DNA of 64,000 bases. Source: Acidiferrobacterales bacterium. GTDB taxonomy: Bacteria > Pseudomonadota > Gammaproteobacteria > Acidiferrobacterales > SZUA-150. Location: positions 18,062-82,061 of the forward strand of contig CAMYII010000049.1 of the NCBI GenBank assembly GCA_947258385.1. Reading direction: 5' to 3'. This document shows positions 30,336 to 40,644 of the stretch, one piece after another (position 1 is the first letter of the stretch; every line of letters starts with the position of its first letter). The notes beneath the pieces are model-generated. The model saw only the letters and a program-made list of their open reading frames with translations. It had not been told where the DNA came from and ran no database searches. A program made the position numbers and the translations under genes.

Positions 30336-30887
30336 ATGAAAACGTCGATGCTTGCGAGGCAAACGACATTTACAGCAAGTCTTATCGTGCTTGCTGGCTT
30401 GATGCTTGGGGGCGCCTCCACAGGCCCAGCGCGGTTCGCGGAAGCTGCCGATAGTCGCTCTGAGCGCGATGTTGTGAAAAAGACCGTGGTGATCGCCGAA
30501 CTGCTCGCCGGCGGCGGGGCGGAGGTCGGCGACGTACTGCGTATCCTCGATGCCAGTGCGAAGGCGCCGGCCGGTGGACGCATCCATCGGATCGATCGCG
30601 GGACATATGTTAGTATCGTAGAGCCTCACAAAGGCGACAGGTCACACCTCGTCAATCAGGCGCAGATCTACCCACAGCCCGGGCTGGCGTTGAAGTTCTC
30701 GGCCTTGGCCTCGGTGCTCGGGCAGTGGTCTGAGATCCACCGGGGTCAAACGTCATCGGTGCGGTTTGATTTCAAGGGCCAAAAGCCAAAAGGCGATGCC
30801 GCAATTTTTGTTCAGATATCGTCTTTTCCGGAGCGGCCGGAGGCGACTGTTTTGCGCATCTCGATACGCGCCCCCGCCATACAATAA
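30336..30887 (+). CDS. Exported protein of unknown function
   Basis: A 183-residue protein with a signal peptide (MLARQTTFTASLIVLAGLMLGGA) and a soluble domain containing VAELLAGGGAEV-like and GQWSEIHRGQTSSVRFDFKGQKPKGDAAIFVQISSFPE segments. No cysteine pattern or catalytic motif. No family recognised. The gap 30143-30335 contains an incomplete frame with a signal-like stretch and no clear gene. Confidence 0.5.
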   Translation: MKTSMLARQTTFTASLIVLAGLMLGGASTGPARFAEAADSRSERDVVKKTVVIAELLAGGGAEVGDVLRILDASAKAPAGGRIHRIDRGTYVSIVEPHKGDRSHLVNQAQIYPQPGLALKFSALASVLGQWSEIHRGQTSSVRFDFKGQKPKGDAAIFVQISSFPERPEATVLRISIRAPAIQ

Positions 30888-30981
30888 CAACGCCGCCCTA
30901 ATCAGTGATGCCGTGAATCAGGGGCGGATGCCTGGTAAAATGGCGGGGTAATGGTTGCATAGCGCACCGAGGCGATCCAGG

Positions 30982-31563
30982 ATGAATTATTTGGCGCATT
31001 GCTTGTTATCGCATGAGACACCGGCGGCCGTGCTCGGCGGAATGCTTGGGGATTTTGTGAAAGGCGCCCTTGATGGCCGGTTTGACAGCCCGATCAAAGA
31101 AGGTATTGTCCTGCATCGCAAAATCGACAGCTATACCGATGCGCATAGTGTCGTATTGGCCAGCAAAAGACTTGTGAGCAAGCAGCGGCGGCGCTATGCC
31201 GGAATCATGGTGGATCTTTTCTACGATCATTTCCTGGCCCGGCATTGGGCTGAGTTCTCAGTCACACCACTGTCCGATTTCACCCGGCGTATCTATGGCA
31301 TCCTCGATCAGCACCGTGAATTCCTACCGGGGCGGCTGCAACACATACTCCCATATATGGCCGGCGATGACTGGCTGGGTTCCTACGCGGAGCTCAGGGC
31401 CGTTGATGCGGCCTTGAACGGGATGTCGAAAAGGATAAAAAGGGAAAACGGACTTGTGAATTCGGTGGAGGAACTGAGGGCCAATTACGCCCAATTGGAA
31501 GATCATTTTTTGCGCTTTTTTCCGGATCTCGTGCAGTACGTAAGCGCATGCAAGCGTTGTTGA
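30982..31563 (+). CDS. acpH: ACP phosphodiesterase (AcpH family)
   Basis: A 193-residue protein matching acyl-carrier-protein phosphodiesterase (PF04336): MNYLAHCLLS, LGGMLGDFVKG, GIVLHRKIDSYTDAH, VDLFYDHFLARHW and AGDDWLGSYAEL. The HD-like metal-binding residues (His, Asp) are present. The enzyme removes 4'-phosphopantetheine from ACP. Start ATG 30982 fits the family; upstream in-frame ATG 30955 adds nine unlikely residues. Confidence 0.9.
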   Translation: MNYLAHCLLSHETPAAVLGGMLGDFVKGALDGRFDSPIKEGIVLHRKIDSYTDAHSVVLASKRLVSKQRRRYAGIMVDLFYDHFLARHWAEFSVTPLSDFTRRIYGILDQHREFLPGRLQHILPYMAGDDWLGSYAELRAVDAALNGMSKRIKRENGLVNSVEELRANYAQLEDHFLRFFPDLVQYVSACKRC

Positions 31564-31564
31564 T

Positions 31565-31990
31565 TCAGCTTATCCGGGTATAGTCACGGTGTTTGGGTGA
31601 GAGCTGGGTCTCGATGCGGGCCAACACGGCGGGAAGATCGAAAGGTTTGGTCACATAGTCATTGGCGCCGTTTTGCAGGGCCTCGACCATCTTTGCGGTC
31701 TCGGCCATGCCTGAGAGCATGATGATGGGCGTATCGAGTATCGAGCGCGCCCGCCGGAGTATTTTGAGTAACTTAAGCCCGCTCATGTCGGGCAATTTGA
31801 TATCAAGCAGGATCAAGTCGAAGTTACGGCGGCTAATCATCTCCAAGGCCTGATGGGCGCTTTGTGCCGTGGCCGTGGCATAGCCCTTGCGCTTGAGACC
31901 GATCTCCAGCACATCGCGCATTCCGTCGTTGTCGTCGACAACGAGAAGGTGGTACTGGGCCTCGGTTGTGCTGCGTTCTCGATCCGCCAT
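31565..31990 (-). CDS. Single-domain response regulator
   Basis: A 141-residue receiver with VVDDN acidic pocket, Asp63 (LILLDIKLPDMSG), Ser/Thr switch (MLSGMAE) and Lys (YVTKPFDL). No output domain and no kinase next to it. It could serve a remote kinase or a phosphorelay. It is convergent with acpH and divergent from truA; the 260 bases to truA show no further gene. Confidence 0.88.
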   Translation of the reverse strand: MADRERSTTEAQYHLLVVDDNDGMRDVLEIGLKRKGYATATAQSAHQALEMISRRNFDLILLDIKLPDMSGLKLLKILRRARSILDTPIIMLSGMAETAKMVEALQNGANDYVTKPFDLPAVLARIETQLSPKHRDYTRIS

Positions 31991-32250
31991 TACGCCTGGG
32001 AATTCCTTTTCGGGTTTACTGCGTACCGATCACGAATAATGCTATCCTACCATCCGTGACGGCGTCATTGATCAACGTTGCCCTGTAATGTCTCGCGCCC
32101 ATTGTGTGTCGTGCCAGCGCTGTTCTTGATTATGTGAGGGCTGCCAGGCATCCGAGATTGAGGCGTGGGCCTCTGACACGAGCGCATGCCCGACGTTTTC
32201 CACACACCACAAACCTGATGTCCCTTATTTTAAAGTATAGTCAATGAACC

Positions 32251-33030
32251 ATGCGCATCGCGGCCATCGTAGAATATGACGGCAGCGGTTTCAGCGGCTG
32301 GCAGCTGCAAGCCGATAGCCGCACTGTCCAGGGTGTCGTCGAGCAGGCCCTGGCCAGAGTCGCCGACGAGCCCATCCGGGTGATTACCGCCGGGCGGACC
32401 GATACCGGCGTGCATGCCTGCGAGCAGGTGATCCATTTCGATACCAACCGTGAGCGCTCCAGTTATTCCTGGGTACGGGGCGCGAACAGCAACCTTCCCA
32501 AGGACGTAGCCCTGCTCTGGGCGCATGAGGTTGATCCCTCCTTTCATGCGCGCTTCTCCGCCACCGGCCGCCATTACCGATATATCATTCTGAATCGACC
32601 GGTGCGCCCGACGTATCTCGCCGGGCGCGTGACCTGGGAGTACCGGGCGCTGGATGCCGAACGCATGCAGCGGGCGGCAGCATTTCTGGTCGGCACCCAC
32701 GACTTCAGCGCCTACCGCGCGATGCAATGTCAGGCCAAAAGTCCGGTGCGGGAACTGCGGCGGTTGAGCGTCGTTCGGCAGGGGGAGTTCGTCATTATCG
32801 ATGCCAGCGCCAATGCGTTTTTGCATCATATGATCCGCAATATTGCCGGGGTATTGACGGACATCGGCGCGGGCGAGCGGGCCGTGGAGTGGGCGCGCGA
32901 GGTGTTGGCGCGCCGTGATCGTACCCAGGGCGGGATCACGGCGGCGCCCCATGGGCTGTATCTGGCCGCGGTGGAGTATCCTGAGCGCTATGAAATTCCC
33001 CGACTTTCAAGGAATTGCGGGCTCTGGTAA
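32251..33030 (+). CDS. truA: tRNA pseudouridine(38-40) synthase TruA
   Basis: A 259-residue enzyme that isomerises uridines 38-40 in tRNA anticodon arms. The catalytic Asp51 lies in AGRTDTGVHA, and FHARFSATGRHYRYII and NAFLHHMIRNIAG are further family motifs. It heads the run truA-trpF-trpB-trpA-accD-folC, an order common in gammaproteobacteria. Confidence 0.97.
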   Translation: MRIAAIVEYDGSGFSGWQLQADSRTVQGVVEQALARVADEPIRVITAGRTDTGVHACEQVIHFDTNRERSSYSWVRGANSNLPKDVALLWAHEVDPSFHARFSATGRHYRYIILNRPVRPTYLAGRVTWEYRALDAERMQRAAAFLVGTHDFSAYRAMQCQAKSPVRELRRLSVVRQGEFVIIDASANAFLHHMIRNIAGVLTDIGAGERAVEWAREVLARRDRTQGGITAAPHGLYLAAVEYPERYEIPRLSRNCGLW

Positions 33031-33060
33031 GCTTGCGCGCTCGTAACCACGTGGACGGCT

Positions 33061-33681
33061 ATGCGCACCCGGGTCAAGATTTGCGGCATCACCCGGACCG
33101 AGGACGCCCTGGCGGCGGCCCGGCTCGGTGCGGATGCGATAGGATTCGTTTTCTGCGGGTCGAGCTCGCGCCATATCGGCATCGACCAGGCAGGCGCGAT
33201 CGCCAATGCGTTGCCTCCGTTCGTGACCAAGGTGGGACTGTTCGTCGATGCGGCGGCCGAGCAGGTGAGGGAGGCCTTAAAGCGCGCGGGTCTCGATCTG
33301 TTGCAGTTCCACGGCGAGGAGAGCGCCGAGTTTTGCGGGTCGTTTGCTTGGCCTTATGTGAAGGCGGTGCGCATGCGGCCGGGCGTGGATGTGCGTGCGG
33401 CGGCGAAAACCCACGCCCGGGCGTCAGGCCTGTTGCTGGACAGTTATGTGCCGGAGCAATCCGGCGGCAGCGGTCAGACCTTTGACTGGGCGCAGGTACC
33501 CCAGGATTTGGGCAAGCCGGTGATTCTCGCCGGGGGGCTGACGGCGGCCAATGTAACGGCGGCGATTGCGGCGATCCACCCCTATGCGGTGGACGTTAGC
33601 AGCGGTGTCGAGCAAGACAAAGGTATAAAGGATGCGGCCAAGGTCGCCGCATTCATCGATGAGGTAAACAAGAGATCATGA
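33061..33681 (+). CDS. trpF: Phosphoribosylanthranilate isomerase TrpF
   Basis: A 206-residue TIM barrel that turns phosphoribosylanthranilate into CdRP in tryptophan synthesis. The catalytic Cys8 is in [44 protein letters not shown] and the phosphate loop [10 protein letters not shown] are all present. Its stop overlaps the trpB start as ATGA, so translation is probably coupled. Confidence 0.97.
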   Translation: MRTRVKICGITRTEDALAAARLGADAIGFVFCGSSSRHIGIDQAGAIANALPPFVTKVGLFVDAAAEQVREALKRAGLDLLQFHGEESAEFCGSFAWPYVKAVRMRPGVDVRAAAKTHARASGLLLDSYVPEQSGGSGQTFDWAQVPQDLGKPVILAGGLTAANVTAAIAAIHPYAVDVSSGVEQDKGIKDAAKVAAFIDEVNKRS

Positions 33682-34877
33682 GTCCCTACGCGTTGCCCGA
33701 CGAACGCGGGCATTTTGGCCGCTACGGTGGCATCTTTGTCGCGGAGACGCTGATGCAGCCGCTCGCGGAGCTGCGTCAGGCCTACGAACGCTACCGCAAC
33801 GATCCGGACTTCGAGGCGGAGCTGCAGCTGGATCTGCGCGATTACGTCGGCCGGCCCTCGCCACTTTATTTTGCCCGTCGCTGGAGTGAACGCCTCGGTG
33901 GCGCGCGTGTATATCTCAAGCGCGAAGATCTGAACCACACCGGGGCGCATAAGATCAACAACACGGTTGGTCAGGCCTTGCTCGCCCGGCGAATGGGCAA
34001 GACCCGGATCATCGCCGAGACCGGTGCCGGTCAGCACGGGGTCGCCACGGCCACGGTTGCGGCCCGGTTGGGGCTTGAATGCGTGGTCTACATGGGCGCG
34101 GAAGACATACAGCGTCAGGCGATCAACGTTTACCGGATGAAACTGCTGGGTGCCGAAGTGGTGCCGGTCGAGTCCGGCTCGCGTACGCTCAAAGACGCGC
34201 TCAACGAGGCGATGCGCGATTGGGTCACGAACGTGGACAACACCTTTTATATTATAGGTACTGTCGCCGGGCCCCATCCCTATCCTGCCATGGTGCGGGA
34301 CTTCCAGGCCGTGATCGGCCGCGAGACGCGCGAGCAGATCCTTGCGCGGGAGGGCAGGTTGCCGGATGCGCTGGTTGCCTGCGTGGGCGGCGGCTCTAAT
34401 GCCATTGGCCTGTTTTACCCGTTTATCGATGACGCCGAGGTGGCGCTCTACGGTGTGGAAGCGGCTGGCGACGGCCTGGCCAGCGGCCACCATGCGGCGC
34501 CGTTGTGCGCGGGCCAACCCGGTGTGCTGCACGGCAACCGCACCTATTTGATGGAATCCAGCGATGGTCAGATCATCGAAACCCATTCGGTGTCGGCCGG
34601 TCTCGATTATCCCGGCGTGGGTCCCGAGCACGCCTGGCTAAAGGACAGCGGCCGCGCCAGCTACGTGGCGGTTGATGACGGACAGGCGTTGGCGGCGTTC
34701 CACGAACTGACGCGCGTCGAAGGAATCATGCCGGCGCTTGAGTCCAGTCATGCCCTGGCTTACGTCAGGGAGCTCGCTCCCGGCCTGGGTCATGACGGCA
34801 TTATCGTGGTTAACCTGTCGGGCCGCGGCGATAAGGACATTCATACCGTGGCTGCCCGGGAAGGAATCGTCGTCTGA
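33678..34877 (+). CDS. trpB: Tryptophan synthase beta chain TrpB
   Basis: A 399-residue PLP enzyme that joins indole and serine. PLP-binding Lys92 is in HTGAHKINN, the phosphate-binding loop is GGGSNAIG, and [10 protein letters not shown] is the expected loop carrying the conserved residues. The stop overlaps trpA start (TGATG). Confidence 0.98.
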   Translation: MSPYALPDERGHFGRYGGIFVAETLMQPLAELRQAYERYRNDPDFEAELQLDLRDYVGRPSPLYFARRWSERLGGARVYLKREDLNHTGAHKINNTVGQALLARRMGKTRIIAETGAGQHGVATATVAARLGLECVVYMGAEDIQRQAINVYRMKLLGAEVVPVESGSRTLKDALNEAMRDWVTNVDNTFYIIGTVAGPHPYPAMVRDFQAVIGRETREQILAREGRLPDALVACVGGGSNAIGLFYPFIDDAEVALYGVEAAGDGLASGHHAAPLCAGQPGVLHGNRTYLMESSDGQIIETHSVSAGLDYPGVGPEHAWLKDSGRASYVAVDDGQALAAFHELTRVEGIMPALESSHALAYVRELAPGLGHDGIIVVNLSGRGDKDIHTVAAREGIVV

Positions 34878-35695
34878 TGTCCCGTATCGCCGATCGTTTC
34901 GAGAACTTGAGAAAGCGGCACCGTACTGCCTTGATCCCCTTCATCACCGCAGGTGATCCCCAGCCCGCGGTGACCGTCCCGCTGATGCATGCCCTGGTCG
35001 AGGCCGGCGCGGATCTCATTGAGCTCGGGGTGCCATTTTCCGATCCCATGGCCGATGGACCGGTGATCCAGCAGGCCAGCGAGCGCGCGCTGCGTCACCG
35101 GATCAGCCTCGCGCGCGTGCTGCAGATGGTCAAGGAATTCCGTGAAACCGATGCCGATACGCCGGTCATTTTGATGGGCTATCTAAATCCCATCGAAGTG
35201 ATAGGCTATGAGCCGTTCGCGGCAGCGGCGAGCGCGGCCGGCGTGGACGGGGCCTTGGTGGTCGATCTGCCGCCGGAGGAGGCCTCGGCGTTAATCGAGG
35301 TCTTGCGAGCCAGGGGCCTGGATCCGATCTTTCTGTTGGCGCCGACCAGCACTGCTGCGCGCATTGAGATGATCGCTGAAGCGGCCAGCGGTTTTATTTA
35401 TTATGTCTCGCTGCGCGGTGTCACCGGTGCCAGTCGCATGGATATGCAGGAAGTAGCTGATAAACTTAAAGAGATTCGGGGCAAGACCGATTTACCTGTC
35501 GGCGTCGGTTTTGGTATCAGCAGTCCGGAAGTGGCCGCTAAGGTGGCGGCGTTTGCCGATGCGGTGGTCGTCGGCAGCGCGCTGGTAAAACGGATTGCCG
35601 AGCTTGCCACCCAGCCGGAAAAAATCAATGCCGACGCTGGCAGTTTTATCGCGAGCTTGCGGGCGTCTATAGACAAAGTTGGGGCCGCAGCATGA
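34877..35695 (+). CDS. trpA: Tryptophan synthase alpha chain TrpA
   Basis: A 272-residue TIM barrel that cleaves indole-glycerol phosphate. Catalytic Glu49 ([11 protein letters not shown]) and Asp60 (PMADGP) sit at the same numbers as in the enteric enzyme; the phosphate loop GFGISSPE is present. It overlaps accD by ATGA. Confidence 0.98.
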   Translation: MSRIADRFENLRKRHRTALIPFITAGDPQPAVTVPLMHALVEAGADLIELGVPFSDPMADGPVIQQASERALRHRISLARVLQMVKEFRETDADTPVILMGYLNPIEVIGYEPFAAAASAAGVDGALVVDLPPEEASALIEVLRARGLDPIFLLAPTSTAARIEMIAEAASGFIYYVSLRGVTGASRMDMQEVADKLKEIRGKTDLPVGVGFGISSPEVAAKVAAFADAVVVGSALVKRIAELATQPEKINADAGSFIASLRASIDKVGAAA

Positions 35696-36612
35696 GCTGG
35701 TTCGATAAAATTCTACCACCCAAGATCAAGAGCAAAGGGTCAAAGAAGTCGATTCCGGAAGGGTTATGGAAGAAGTGTCCGGCCTGCGGCGGGGTATTGT
35801 ATTGCGCCGAGATCGAGACCAACCTGAATGTGTGTCCGAAGTGTGATCACCACATGCGCATCGGCGCGCGTCGGCGCCTGGATCTGTTCCTGGATCCTGA
35901 GCCGCGCGAGGAGATTGGCGCGAATCTGAGTCCTGTCGATTCCTTGAAATTCAAGGACAGCAAGAAGTACAAGGACAGACTGACCGATGCGCAGAAACAC
36001 ACCAAAGAAAAGGATGCCTTGGTTGTATTGCAGGGTAAGCTTGAGGGCATGCCTTTGGTCGCCTGCGCCTTCGAGTTTGGTTTCATGGGAGGATCGATGG
36101 GCTCAGTCGTCGGTGAACGTTTCGTCCGTGCGGTCAATACCTGCCTGAACCAGGAGATTCCGCTGGTGTGTTTTTCTGCCAGCGGCGGTGCGCGCATGCA
36201 GGAAGCGTTGATGTCCCTGATGCAGATGGCCAAGACCAGTACGGCCCTTACCAGGATGGGGGACCGAAGGATACCGTATATCTCGGTGTTGACCGACCCC
36301 ACCATGGGCGGTGTATCGGCCAGTTTCGCGATGTTGGGCGACATTATCGCCGCCGAACCCAAGGCACTGGTCGGATTCGCCGGGCCGCGCGTCATCGAGC
36401 AGACCGTCAGGGAGACCCTGCCGGAAGGATTCCAGCGTTCCGAATTTCTATTGGAACACGGTGCTGTTGACATGATTATTCACCGCCGCGACATGCGCAC
36501 CCACATCGCCTCTTTGTTGTCCATGTTATCTGTTACCAGGCCTGCCGGCGTTGAGTTAGAGAATGAATCAGACGAAGGCGAACCGCAGCCCGGTCTGTCA
36601 TCAGACATCTGA
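35692..36612 (+). CDS. accD: Acetyl-CoA carboxylase carboxyltransferase beta subunit AccD
   Basis: A 306-residue subunit that with AccA transfers CO2 from biotin to acetyl-CoA, starting fatty acid synthesis. The zinc ribbon cysteines are Cys29, Cys32, Cys48 and Cys51; the crotonase-like core has [14 protein letters not shown] and [22 protein letters not shown]. Its TGA stop overlaps the probable CTG start of folC. Confidence 0.97.
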   Translation: MSWFDKILPPKIKSKGSKKSIPEGLWKKCPACGGVLYCAEIETNLNVCPKCDHHMRIGARRRLDLFLDPEPREEIGANLSPVDSLKFKDSKKYKDRLTDAQKHTKEKDALVVLQGKLEGMPLVACAFEFGFMGGSMGSVVGERFVRAVNTCLNQEIPLVCFSASGGARMQEALMSLMQMAKTSTALTRMGDRRIPYISVLTDPTMGGVSASFAMLGDIIAAEPKALVGFAGPRVIEQTVRETLPEGFQRSEFLLEHGAVDMIIHRRDMRTHIASLLSMLSVTRPAGVELENESDEGEPQPGLSSDI

Positions 36613-37871
36613 ACACGCGCTCCCTCAACGACTGGCTCGTCAAGATCGAATCACTGCATCCGCGGGAGATCGAGCTCGGGCTGGCGCGTATCCAATCTGT
36701 ACAGGCGCGCATGAATCTCACGCATCCCGATTTTGCAGCGGTGACGGTAGCAGGCACCAACGGCAAGGGCTCCACCGTGGCGATGTTGGAGGCGATGCTG
36801 CATGCCGCCGGGTACCGCGTCGGCGCCTATTCCTCGCCCCACCTGCTGCGATACAACGAGCGTGTGCGCGTAGCCGCCGCCGAAGTGGCGGATGATGAGC
36901 TGTGCGATGCCTTCGAGTGTATCGAATCCAGCCTGAGCTCCACGAGCCTGACCTATTTCGAGTTCGGCACCTTGGCCGCGCTTCATATATTCAAATCGCG
37001 GGCGGTTGATATCGCTTTGTTGGAAATCGGGCTTGGGGGGCGACTGGATGCCGTCAATATCATTGATGCGGATGTGGCGATCGTGACTTCCGTGGGCGTC
37101 GATCACACCGACTGGTTGGGTCCGGACAGGGAGAACATTGGCCGTGAGAAAGCCGGGATCTTCCGCCAAGGGCGGCCGGCTGTGTGTGCTGATCCAACGC
37201 CGCCGGTGAGCATCGAGCAGACCGCGCGGGCGATCGGTGCGCCGCTGTATCAATACGGGCGGGAGTTTTCTCTTCAACGTGACGAGGCCGCCTGGTCGTG
37301 GCGTTATCGAGAGCGAAGTCGCGGCGGCCTGCCGTACCCGGCCATGCGCGGCCGCCATCAGTTATTCAATGGTGCCGCGGCGCTGATGGCGCTGGAATTG
37401 CTCTCGGACCGGTTCCCGGTGGTGCAGCAGCATATTCGCCAGGGTCTGTTGCAAGCGGTGCTGCCGGGACGCTTCCAGACCTTGCCGGGCCGGCCGGTTC
37501 AGGTGCTGGATGTCGCCCACAATGCGCAGGCTGCGGAGGTCCTGGCCGAGAGCTTGCGCCAGCAACCCGTCAATGGCCGCACGCTGGCGGTATTTGCCAT
37601 GCTGAAGGATAAGGCGATCGGTGACGTCGCAGCGCAGATGCGTCCGCTGGTCGATGAATGGTATGTTGCCGGGCTGCCTGAGCCCAGAGGCGCCACCAGC
37701 GACGAGCTGGTGTCGGCCTTGACAGGTGCCGGGGTGGTCGCCCGGGTGCGGGCCTGCACGACGGTTGTCGACGCCTATACGATGGCCTGCCATGACGCGC
37801 GCGAAAACGACCGGATTGTGATCTTTGGCTCCTTTTATACGGTCAGTGATATACTAAGAGTCAAGCGTTAG
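36609..37871 (+). CDS. folC: Folylpolyglutamate/dihydrofolate synthase FolC, probable CTG start
   Basis: A Mur-ligase-type enzyme that adds glutamate to folates and makes dihydrofolate. The P-loop is [15 protein letters not shown], followed by [11 protein letters not shown] and the Mur motifs [13 protein letters not shown] and [11 protein letters not shown]. The first ATG in frame (36711) would remove the conserved opening [20 protein letters not shown]. Between the last in-frame stop (36564) and 36711 there is no ATG, GTG or TTG; CTG 36609 overlaps the accD stop as CTGA and gives 420 residues, the usual length. The start is inference from length and homology. Confidence 0.9.
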   Translation: MNTRSLNDWLVKIESLHPREIELGLARIQSVQARMNLTHPDFAAVTVAGTNGKGSTVAMLEAMLHAAGYRVGAYSSPHLLRYNERVRVAAAEVADDELCDAFECIESSLSSTSLTYFEFGTLAALHIFKSRAVDIALLEIGLGGRLDAVNIIDADVAIVTSVGVDHTDWLGPDRENIGREKAGIFRQGRPAVCADPTPPVSIEQTARAIGAPLYQYGREFSLQRDEAAWSWRYRERSRGGLPYPAMRGRHQLFNGAAALMALELLSDRFPVVQQHIRQGLLQAVLPGRFQTLPGRPVQVLDVAHNAQAAEVLAESLRQQPVNGRTLAVFAMLKDKAIGDVAAQMRPLVDEWYVAGLPEPRGATSDELVSALTGAGVVARVRACTTVVDAYTMACHDARENDRIVIFGSFYTVSDILRVKR

Positions 37872-37883
37872 AGACATGATGTG

Positions 37884-38489
37884 ATGACGAAAAGAGACGA
37901 CAACGGACCCGCCTTTGGTCCCAAGCACCGCATCATCGGTGCTATTATACTGATCTCGTTGGCGGTGATTTTTGTTCCCATGATTCTCGATGAGCAACAG
38001 ATGCCGGACAAGGCTGGCTCGGTGCCGGACGATATTTCCGGGCGGGACACAAAGATCATTGTCACGCCAGTCGAGGAATTGGGTAGAAAAAAACCTGACG
38101 CAACACCACCCAGCGCGCGCCCATCTGGGGTTGGGGGTGCAGCCGATACACAGGCCTCGCCCACGGACGCTGCAAAAGAACGTGTAACCACTACCAGGCC
38201 GCCGGCGGACGCCGACAAAGGCGGTGCTGCGCCGGCGACGACAGATGCCATTAAACGCGGATGGGTCGTACAGTTGGGAACGTATTACAACCTGGACAAT
38301 GCCCACCGCGTGCGCGACAAACTGATGACACACGGTTATGCGGTTGATATGCAGAGCGTTGTACTCAAGCGCGGCAAGGCGACACGGGTGCGCATCGGCC
38401 CCTTTGCGAGTAAAACCGAGGCCATCTCCATGCAGGCGCGCATCCACAAGGATCTGGGTATGGAGGGGATGGTGCTCGCCTACCCCTGA
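37884..38489 (+). CDS. SPOR-domain inner-membrane protein (DedD-like)
   Basis: A 201-residue protein: short cytoplasmic tail, one transmembrane helix (HRIIGAIILISLAVIFVPMIL), a proline/alanine-rich periplasmic linker and a C-terminal SPOR domain (about 125-200: GWVVQLGTYYNLDNAHRVRDKL, ATRVRIGPFASKTEA). SPOR domains bind denuded peptidoglycan at the division septum; DedD sits between folC and cvpA in many gammaproteobacteria, as here. Confidence 0.88.
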   Translation: MTKRDDNGPAFGPKHRIIGAIILISLAVIFVPMILDEQQMPDKAGSVPDDISGRDTKIIVTPVEELGRKKPDATPPSARPSGVGGAADTQASPTDAAKERVTTTRPPADADKGGAAPATTDAIKRGWVVQLGTYYNLDNAHRVRDKLMTHGYAVDMQSVVLKRGKATRVRIGPFASKTEAISMQARIHKDLGMEGMVLAYP

Positions 38490-38592
38490 GCGCTACGTGA
38501 CCGCATCCGGCCTGGCGCACTCATGCCCGGATGTCGATCATCGCTTGCCCTGATGTTCCGGCGCGGACCGTTACAGTACTTATTGGCGCGTT

Positions 38593-39093
38593 ATGAGTGG
38601 TCTCGATATCTTAATTCTTTTGATTCTTTCGTTATCGGTCGCGATCGGCATTTTCCGAGGGTTTTTGCGTGAATCGGTGTCCTTGGCTAAATGGGTGTTG
38701 TCGAGCGTATTTGCCTGGCTCTTCGCCTGGCAAGCCACAGGGTTGCTGGAGAAGACCATCGAGGACGAGACGGTCCGGCTGGTCGCGGCCTTTATAGGGA
38801 TTTTTGTCGTGGTTTATGCGGCCAGTTCGGTCGCGGCAGTGATGCTGCAACGATTTATTGGTTCGAGCGGGGTCCTCAGATTCTCCGACACCATCCTCGG
38901 TGCGGTGGTCGGGGCGCTCAGGGGCGGTCTCATTATCGTCCTGGTGTTCTTATTAATAGGGTTGAGCCCGCCGATCCAGGAAAACAGATGGTGGCGCAAA
39001 TCGCTGCTCGCCCCTTACTTCCAGCCTGCGGCCGCGTTCACCAGCGAAAAATTGTTACCCAGGGATATTGCCCGGCATATCCACTACGACTAG
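38593..39093 (+). CDS. cvpA: CvpA family membrane protein
   Basis: A 166-residue protein with four transmembrane helices (ILILLILSLSVAIGIFRGFLRES opening). CvpA is needed for colicin V production in Escherichia coli and affects envelope homeostasis; its exact function is unsettled. It directly precedes purF, as usual. Confidence 0.92.
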   Translation: MSGLDILILLILSLSVAIGIFRGFLRESVSLAKWVLSSVFAWLFAWQATGLLEKTIEDETVRLVAAFIGIFVVVYAASSVAAVMLQRFIGSSGVLRFSDTILGAVVGALRGGLIIVLVFLLIGLSPPIQENRWWRKSLLAPYFQPAAAFTSEKLLPRDIARHIHYD

Positions 39094-39122
39094 ACTTGCG
39101 ACTTTAATGATCGGGGATTCGC

Positions 39123-40637
39123 ATGTGCGGCATCATCGGCATCCAGGCTAGGGGCCCGGTTAATCAGGCGATTTACGACGGGCTTACCGTTGTGCAGCAC
39201 CGTGGACAGGACGCCGCCGGTATTCTCACCAGTGACGGAAACCGGGTTTATCTGCGCAAGGACAACGGACTGGTGCGCGATGTGTTCCACACCCGCCATA
39301 TGATCGCGCTCAAGGGAAATCTGGGTATCGGTCATGCGCGCTACCCGACGGCCGGTTGCGATTCGCCGGCCGAGGCACAGCCGTTCTACGTGAATTCACC
39401 CCACGGCCTGGCACTGGCCCACAACGGCAATCTCACCAATGCCGAGGATCTGCAGCAGGAGCTGTTCCGCGAGGATCTGCGCCACATCAACACCGACTCG
39501 GATTCCGAGATCCTGTTGAATGTGCTGGCGCACGAGCTGCACGCGGCGGGCGGCCTGCGGCTTTCGCCCGATGACATTTTCCGGGCCGTGGCTGCCGTGC
39601 ATCGCCGCTGCCGTGGCGCCTATGCGGTCGTGGCCATGATCGTTGGTTTCGGGATTCTCGCCTTCCGTGACCCCTTTGGAATCCGCCCGGTGGTTTACGG
39701 CAAACGCGAGACGGACAAGGGTCCGGAGCATATGGTCGCCTCGGAGAGTGTCGCGTTGGATGTCGTGGGCTTTGACCTGGTCAGGGACATCGCCCCCGGT
39801 GAGGCGCTGTTCATTGACCTGGCCGGCAATGTCCATTCGAAGCAGTGCGCCGAGAACCCGCGGCACTCCCCGTGCATTTTTGAATTCGTTTACATGGCAC
39901 GACCGGATTCGATCATCGATGGCATCGCCGTGCACAAAACGCGCCTTCGCATGGGCGAGAAGCTGGCGCGCAAGCTGCAGCGGGAATGGCCGGATCACGA
40001 TATCGATGTGGTGATTCCGGTTCCGGATACCAGCCGCACCTCTGCGCTGCAGATGGCCTATGAGCTGCGCTTGAAGTACCGCGAGGGCTTTATCAAAAAC
40101 CGCTATATCGGTCGTACCTTTATCATGCCCGGGCAGGAACAGCGCCGCAAATCGGTGCGTCAAAAACTCAATGCCATTGAGCTCGAGTTCAAGGGCAAGA
40201 ATGTGTTGCTGGTCGACGATTCCATCGTTCGCGGCACGACCTCAATGCAGATTATTCAGATGGCGCGGGATGCGGGTGCGCGCAAAGTCTATTTTGCTTC
40301 CGCCGCACCGCCGGTGCGCTATCCAAATGTCTACGGCATCGACATGCCGTCGGTGCACGAACTGGTCGCCACCGGCAGGAACGATGAGCAGATCGCCCGC
40401 GAGATCGGTGCGGACCGTTTGATCTACCAGGACCTCCCGGACCTGCTGGCGGCGGCCCGCGAGGGGAATCGCGCGATTACCGAGTTTGACGCCTCGTGCT
40501 TCAATGGCGAATACATTACCGGGGATGTCAATCAGGCCTACCTCGACCGGGTCGAACAGATCCGGGCCGATGGGGTCAGAAAGGTGCGCGCCTCCAATGA
40601 GCTATCGGGCACCGAACTGCACACCTATTCGCAATAA
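39123..40637 (+). CDS. purF: Amidophosphoribosyltransferase PurF
   Basis: A 504-residue enzyme of the first step of purine synthesis. Cys2 (MCGIIG) is the glutaminase nucleophile after Met removal, RYPTAG and HNGNLTN belong to the glutamine site, and [14 protein letters not shown] is the PRPP loop. No propeptide precedes Cys2, as in enterobacteria. Confidence 0.97.
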   Translation: MCGIIGIQARGPVNQAIYDGLTVVQHRGQDAAGILTSDGNRVYLRKDNGLVRDVFHTRHMIALKGNLGIGHARYPTAGCDSPAEAQPFYVNSPHGLALAHNGNLTNAEDLQQELFREDLRHINTDSDSEILLNVLAHELHAAGGLRLSPDDIFRAVAAVHRRCRGAYAVVAMIVGFGILAFRDPFGIRPVVYGKRETDKGPEHMVASESVALDVVGFDLVRDIAPGEALFIDLAGNVHSKQCAENPRHSPCIFEFVYMARPDSIIDGIAVHKTRLRMGEKLARKLQREWPDHDIDVVIPVPDTSRTSALQMAYELRLKYREGFIKNRYIGRTFIMPGQEQRRKSVRQKLNAIELEFKGKNVLLVDDSIVRGTTSMQIIQMARDAGARKVYFASAAPPVRYPNVYGIDMPSVHELVATGRNDEQIAREIGADRLIYQDLPDLLAAAREGNRAITEFDASCFNGEYITGDVNQAYLDRVEQIRADGVRKVRASNELSGTELHTYSQ

Positions 40638-40644
40638 CGACTGA

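Noticed and set aside
30173-30454. 93-codon frame with a signal-like stretch
   Set aside because: Overlaps the better gene at 30336 and lacks a ribosome site or recognisable domain; could be a fragment but not supportable.
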